From: Pseudoalteromonas piscicida
GTDB lineage: Bacteria > Pseudomonadota > Gammaproteobacteria > Enterobacterales > Alteromonadaceae
Direction: 5' to 3'
DNA length: 64,000 nt
NCBI RefSeq assembly: GCF_002208135.1
Contig: NZ_CP021646.1
Coordinates: 3,683,501 to 3,747,500 of the forward strand
Made by a program: the position numbers and the translations under genes. How positions within the stretch are numbered: position 1 is the first letter of the stretch; every line of letters begins with the position of its first letter. The notes beneath the pieces are model-generated. The model saw nothing but the letters and a program-made list of their open reading frames with translations, had not been told where the DNA came from and did not search any database. This document shows, one piece after another, positions 59,137 to 64,000 of this stretch.

Positions 59137-60247
59137 TATAATACCATTAAGTAATGATTTGTGATCTAATTGTATTTATTTTCCAACTGACAAATAAACT
59201 TTGAATACTCATACTTCTGTCGAACTTTTCAAGTTAGCTAAATCAGAAAAAGACGCGCGTAAAAAGATCCGTTATTTAGCGGTCGCGCACTACCGTGATA
59301 ACCACAATAAAACACAAATTGCTGCCATGCTGCATGTCAGCAGAAGAATGGTAAATGAGTGGGTGAAGCGCTACCTTAACGAGGGGCTCACTGGCCTTGA
59401 CGCTAAAAAACCTATCGGTAAACGTTGTTATTTAAACGATGCGCAGCAGAAACAACTGTGCCAGTATATTGAAAAATACAGTCGAAATAGACAACGGTTG
59501 TAGGCTGACAGGGTATCGTATAAAGCAATACATTGAAGATGAATTTAACGTCTCTTGCCACCCTAATGCGATTTATAAATTATTGGAAAAATTAGGCTTT
59601 AGCTGGATAACTAGCCGCTCTCGCCACCCGAAACAGTCCGAACAAGTTCAGCAGGACTTTAAAAAAACTGCAAACGGAATTGATCAAAACGATCCCGCTA
59701 TTTATCAACCTGAATGACGTGGATATCTGGTTTCAAGACGAGGCCAGATTTGGTCAGCAAAACACCACGACACGCCTTTGGGCAAAAAAGGGAACTCGAC
59801 CGAGGGCCGTCAAACAACAACCGTTTGATTATGCGGCGCTGTATGCCCTTCAACGGGGCATACTGAAGCACTCATCACACCATGGGTGAACATGAGTGTC
59901 ATGAAACAGCATTTGCAGCAAATATCAGCGAAGACAGCAGCAGGCCGACATGCTGTTGTGTTAATGGACGGTGCTGGATGGCACCTAGCGTCACTGGTAA
60001 CAGATATTGATAATGTCGCCATTATCAAGCTACCTCCCTATTCTCCTGAGCAGAACCCAATAGAGCGTGTATGGAGTTGGCTGCGTCAGCATCATTTAGC
60101 GAACCGCTGTTTCAAAGGTTATGAAGATATTGTTGAGAGTTGTAGTGAGGCTTGGAATGACTTTGTATCATGTACAAAACGAGTGGTTAAAATGTGTCAA
60201 CGTGACTGGATAGAGGTGGGAAAAAGTTAAGATGGATTGGTATTATA
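59137..60247 (+). mobile_element. IS630-family insertion sequence, decayed
   Basis: An element of about 1.1 kb bounded by TATAATACCA (59137-59146) and its inverse TGGTATTATA (60238-60247). Beyond these 10 bp the two ends diverge. The interior is one transposase gene with three frameshifts. The right end shares TATTATA with the start of the MITE at 60241. Boundaries are my reading of the terminal repeats; IS630 elements insert at TA, consistent with the TA-rich ends. Confidence 0.78.
59201..60230 (+). pseudogene. IS630-family transposase, three frameshifts
   Basis: DDE transposase of the IS630/Tc1-mariner group. The N-terminal helix-turn-helix (IAAMLHVSRRMVNEWVKRYL) belongs to the first frame (TTG start at 59201). 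The reading must shift near 59480 (A run, extra base), near 59660 (run of seven A, extra base) and near 59833 (one base missing) to give a single product. That product has WFQDEARFG (first D), VVLMDGAGWH (second D) and PPYSPEQNPIERVW (E). All three catalytic acids survive in the repaired sequence, so the decay is recent, or the shifts are programmed or sequencing artefacts. Confidence 0.85.
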
Positions 60248-60410
60248 CCAATTCGCTTAATTAAGTGATCTATTTTGAGGCGAGAAAATCTTGTCGATAA
60301 CACGGCGAAAATTTTGCTATTTAGTTGTTCTAAATGAAAAATTTTTAACACAGTTAGCGTCAGATTTGCTCCTTCAAATTGAGCAAGTATTAAGACTAAT
60401 TGGTATTATA
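60241..60410. repeat. 170 bp MITE, copy 2, uninterrupted
   Basis: Bounded by TATTATACCAATT (60241-60253) and AATTGGTATTATA (60398-60410). Its reverse complement matches the two joined halves of the element at 18458-18827 with no difference that I could see. It carries no open frame of its own, and its ends match the first 10 bp of the adjacent IS630-type element, which could supply transposase in trans. Confidence 0.88.
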
Positions 60411-60540
60411 CCGTACTCTCCCGTTAAGGGAGAGGAGTCCATACATCTCCTACCATGTTGCACTGTGCTGATGCTGTGGTAGGAGCGAGTTTACCTCGCG
60501 ATGTGTTGATTGGCTTGCGAGGTTTTCTATACCCCAAACA
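60411..60540. repeat. REP-like hairpin cluster downstream of the rRNA operon
   Basis: Three inverted repeats are packed here. CTCTCCC/GGGAGAG surrounds GTTAA near 60416-60434. CTCCTACCA pairs with TGGTAGGAG (near 60448-60486). GCGAG-TTTAC-CTCGC is at 60485-60499, whose ACCTCGC can also pair with GCGAGGT at 60517-60523. The GTAGGAGCGAG...CTCGCGA pattern resembles REP sequences of Pseudomonas. No gene is present. Confidence 0.5.
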
Positions 60541-60545
60541 GCAAA

Positions 60546-60573
60546 AAACCCGTCGCATCTCTGCAACGGGTTT
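60546..60573 (-). terminator. rRNA operon terminator
   Basis: AAACCCGT (60546-60553) pairs with ACGGGTTT (60566-60573), with an extra GC/GC inside. On the minus strand it is followed by a U run from the A tract at 60543-60548. It lies just past the 5S gene. Confidence 0.88.
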
Positions 60574-60581
60574 CTCTTATT

Positions 60582-60699
60582 TGGCCCTGGCGATGTTCTA
60601 CTTTCACATGGGTAATCCACACTATCATCGACGCTGTTTTGTTTCACTTCTGAGTTCGGCATGGGGTCAGGTGGTTCCAAAACGCTATAGTCACCAGGA
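60582..60699 (-). rRNA. rrf: 5S ribosomal RNA
   Basis: Read on the minus strand, the gene begins TCCTGGTGACTATAGCG and contains the universal ACCCATGT-like and CCACCTGACCCCATGCCGAA segments. It ends ACATCGCCAGG, complementary to the start (CCTGGTGA / CGCCAGG). About 118 nt, the usual size. Ends are accurate to a few bases. Confidence 0.95.
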
Positions 60700-60888
60700 A
60701 AACTGGGGGCAAATGTCTAATGACATCGTGCCTCGCACGAGCATTCCATTTGCGCAAGGTGAACCGATTTCGCGATACCCTGAGGTTGGTCACCTTGTTT
60801 AATTCTTAAATCTGGAAAAAGCTTATTAAATTCTTTTGTCTACTTTAGTCTATTAACTTCTGTCGCTTATAAACCACTTTGGCGTTGT

Positions 60889-63771
<2,883 letters not shown>

Positions 63772-64000
63772 ATACAACCCAAAATAGTTTTAAGTTGTAA
63801 ATCAAAGACTGATTTAACTTCGCCAGAAGTTAATATTGAATACTAAAGTAGACGCTAATTAATTGTTCTATATAGAACTATTAATCGGCATTTTCTTTCG
63901 AAAACTCGATAAATAACTTTACGTTATCTATCAGAATTTAATTTTTCAGCTTTTCCAAATTTTTAAAGAGCAATATCACTTAGCCATCAGGCCAAGCAAC
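63772..64000 (-). other. 16S-23S internal transcribed spacer, partial, with boxA
   Basis: Sequence upstream of 23S on the transcribed strand. It contains a boxA antitermination motif, TGCTCTTTA (complement of 63964-63972), the usual element of gammaproteobacterial rRNA spacers. No tRNA gene is visible in these 229 bp; tRNAs, if present, lie beyond the window edge toward 16S. Confidence 0.8.

Noticed and set aside
63772..64000. tRNA gene in the 16S-23S spacer
   Set aside because: No cloverleaf or T-loop GTTCGA-type signature was found in the visible part; only the boxA motif is supported.

Overview
The window is a stretch of conserved core chromosome from a marine gammaproteobacterium, most likely Pseudoalteromonas or a close Alteromonadales relative. 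This rests on the gene order (mlaFEDCB-ibaG-murA divergent from yrbG-kdsDC-lptCAB-rpoN-hpf-ptsN-rapZ-npr; tldD-yhdP-rng-maf-mreDCB; ssb, uvrA), on moderate-to-low GC, and on small palindromic intergenic repeats of a kind I associate with that genus. No taxonomic search was possible.

Layout. Positions 1-2.8 kb: rpsI-rplM, then zapE divergent from zapG. 2.8-5.8 kb: a 265 bp foldable repeat, then the envelope proteases degQ and degS. 5.8-10.5 kb (minus strand): phospholipid transport (mlaFEDCB), ibaG and murA. 10.6-18.4 kb (plus strand): yrbG, KDO synthesis (kdsD, kdsC), LPS transport (lptC, lptA, lptB), rpoN and the nitrogen-PTS group. Together these two divergent blocks cover outer-membrane lipid asymmetry, LPS supply and peptidoglycan precursor supply. 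18.4-19.1 kb: a gene-free stretch of nested miniature elements. 19.1-24.9 kb: mgtE, a frameshifted pmbA, darP, tldD and a nitrilase-family amidase. 24.9-35.3 kb (minus strand): yhdP, rng, maf, mreD, mreC, mreB and a PEGA/FGE-like lipoprotein-sized exported protein. 35.6-41.3 kb: a PLP enzyme, a CsrD-like EAL protein, ssb, a YajR-like transporter and a solute-binding protein. 41.5-59.0 kb: uvrA, then mostly single-gene units (an unrecognised membrane protein, thioesterase, 2OG-Fe oxygenase, YacL, AEC and AtoE-type transporters, M50 protease, REC-EAL protein, CNNM protein, S9 peptidase, OmpR-type regulator, comM, yicG). 59.1-60.5 kb: a decayed IS630-family element abutting a 170 bp MITE, then REP-like hairpins. 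60.5-64.0 kb: the distal part of an rRNA operon read leftwards (23S then 5S) with its terminator.

I see no defence island, prophage, CRISPR array or biosynthetic cluster. The most interesting signals are in the mobile and intergenic DNA: two copies of one 170 bp MITE, about 41 kb apart, that read as identical, one of them split by a second MITE with a visible 6 bp target duplication; an adjacent IS630-type element with matching termini and three frameshifts; and a pmbA gene broken twice while its partner tldD is intact. Other notable points are the apparent absence of an MSHA pilus locus between the csrD-like gene and mreB, a start codon buried in a 14 bp inverted repeat, and a Fur-box-like palindrome.
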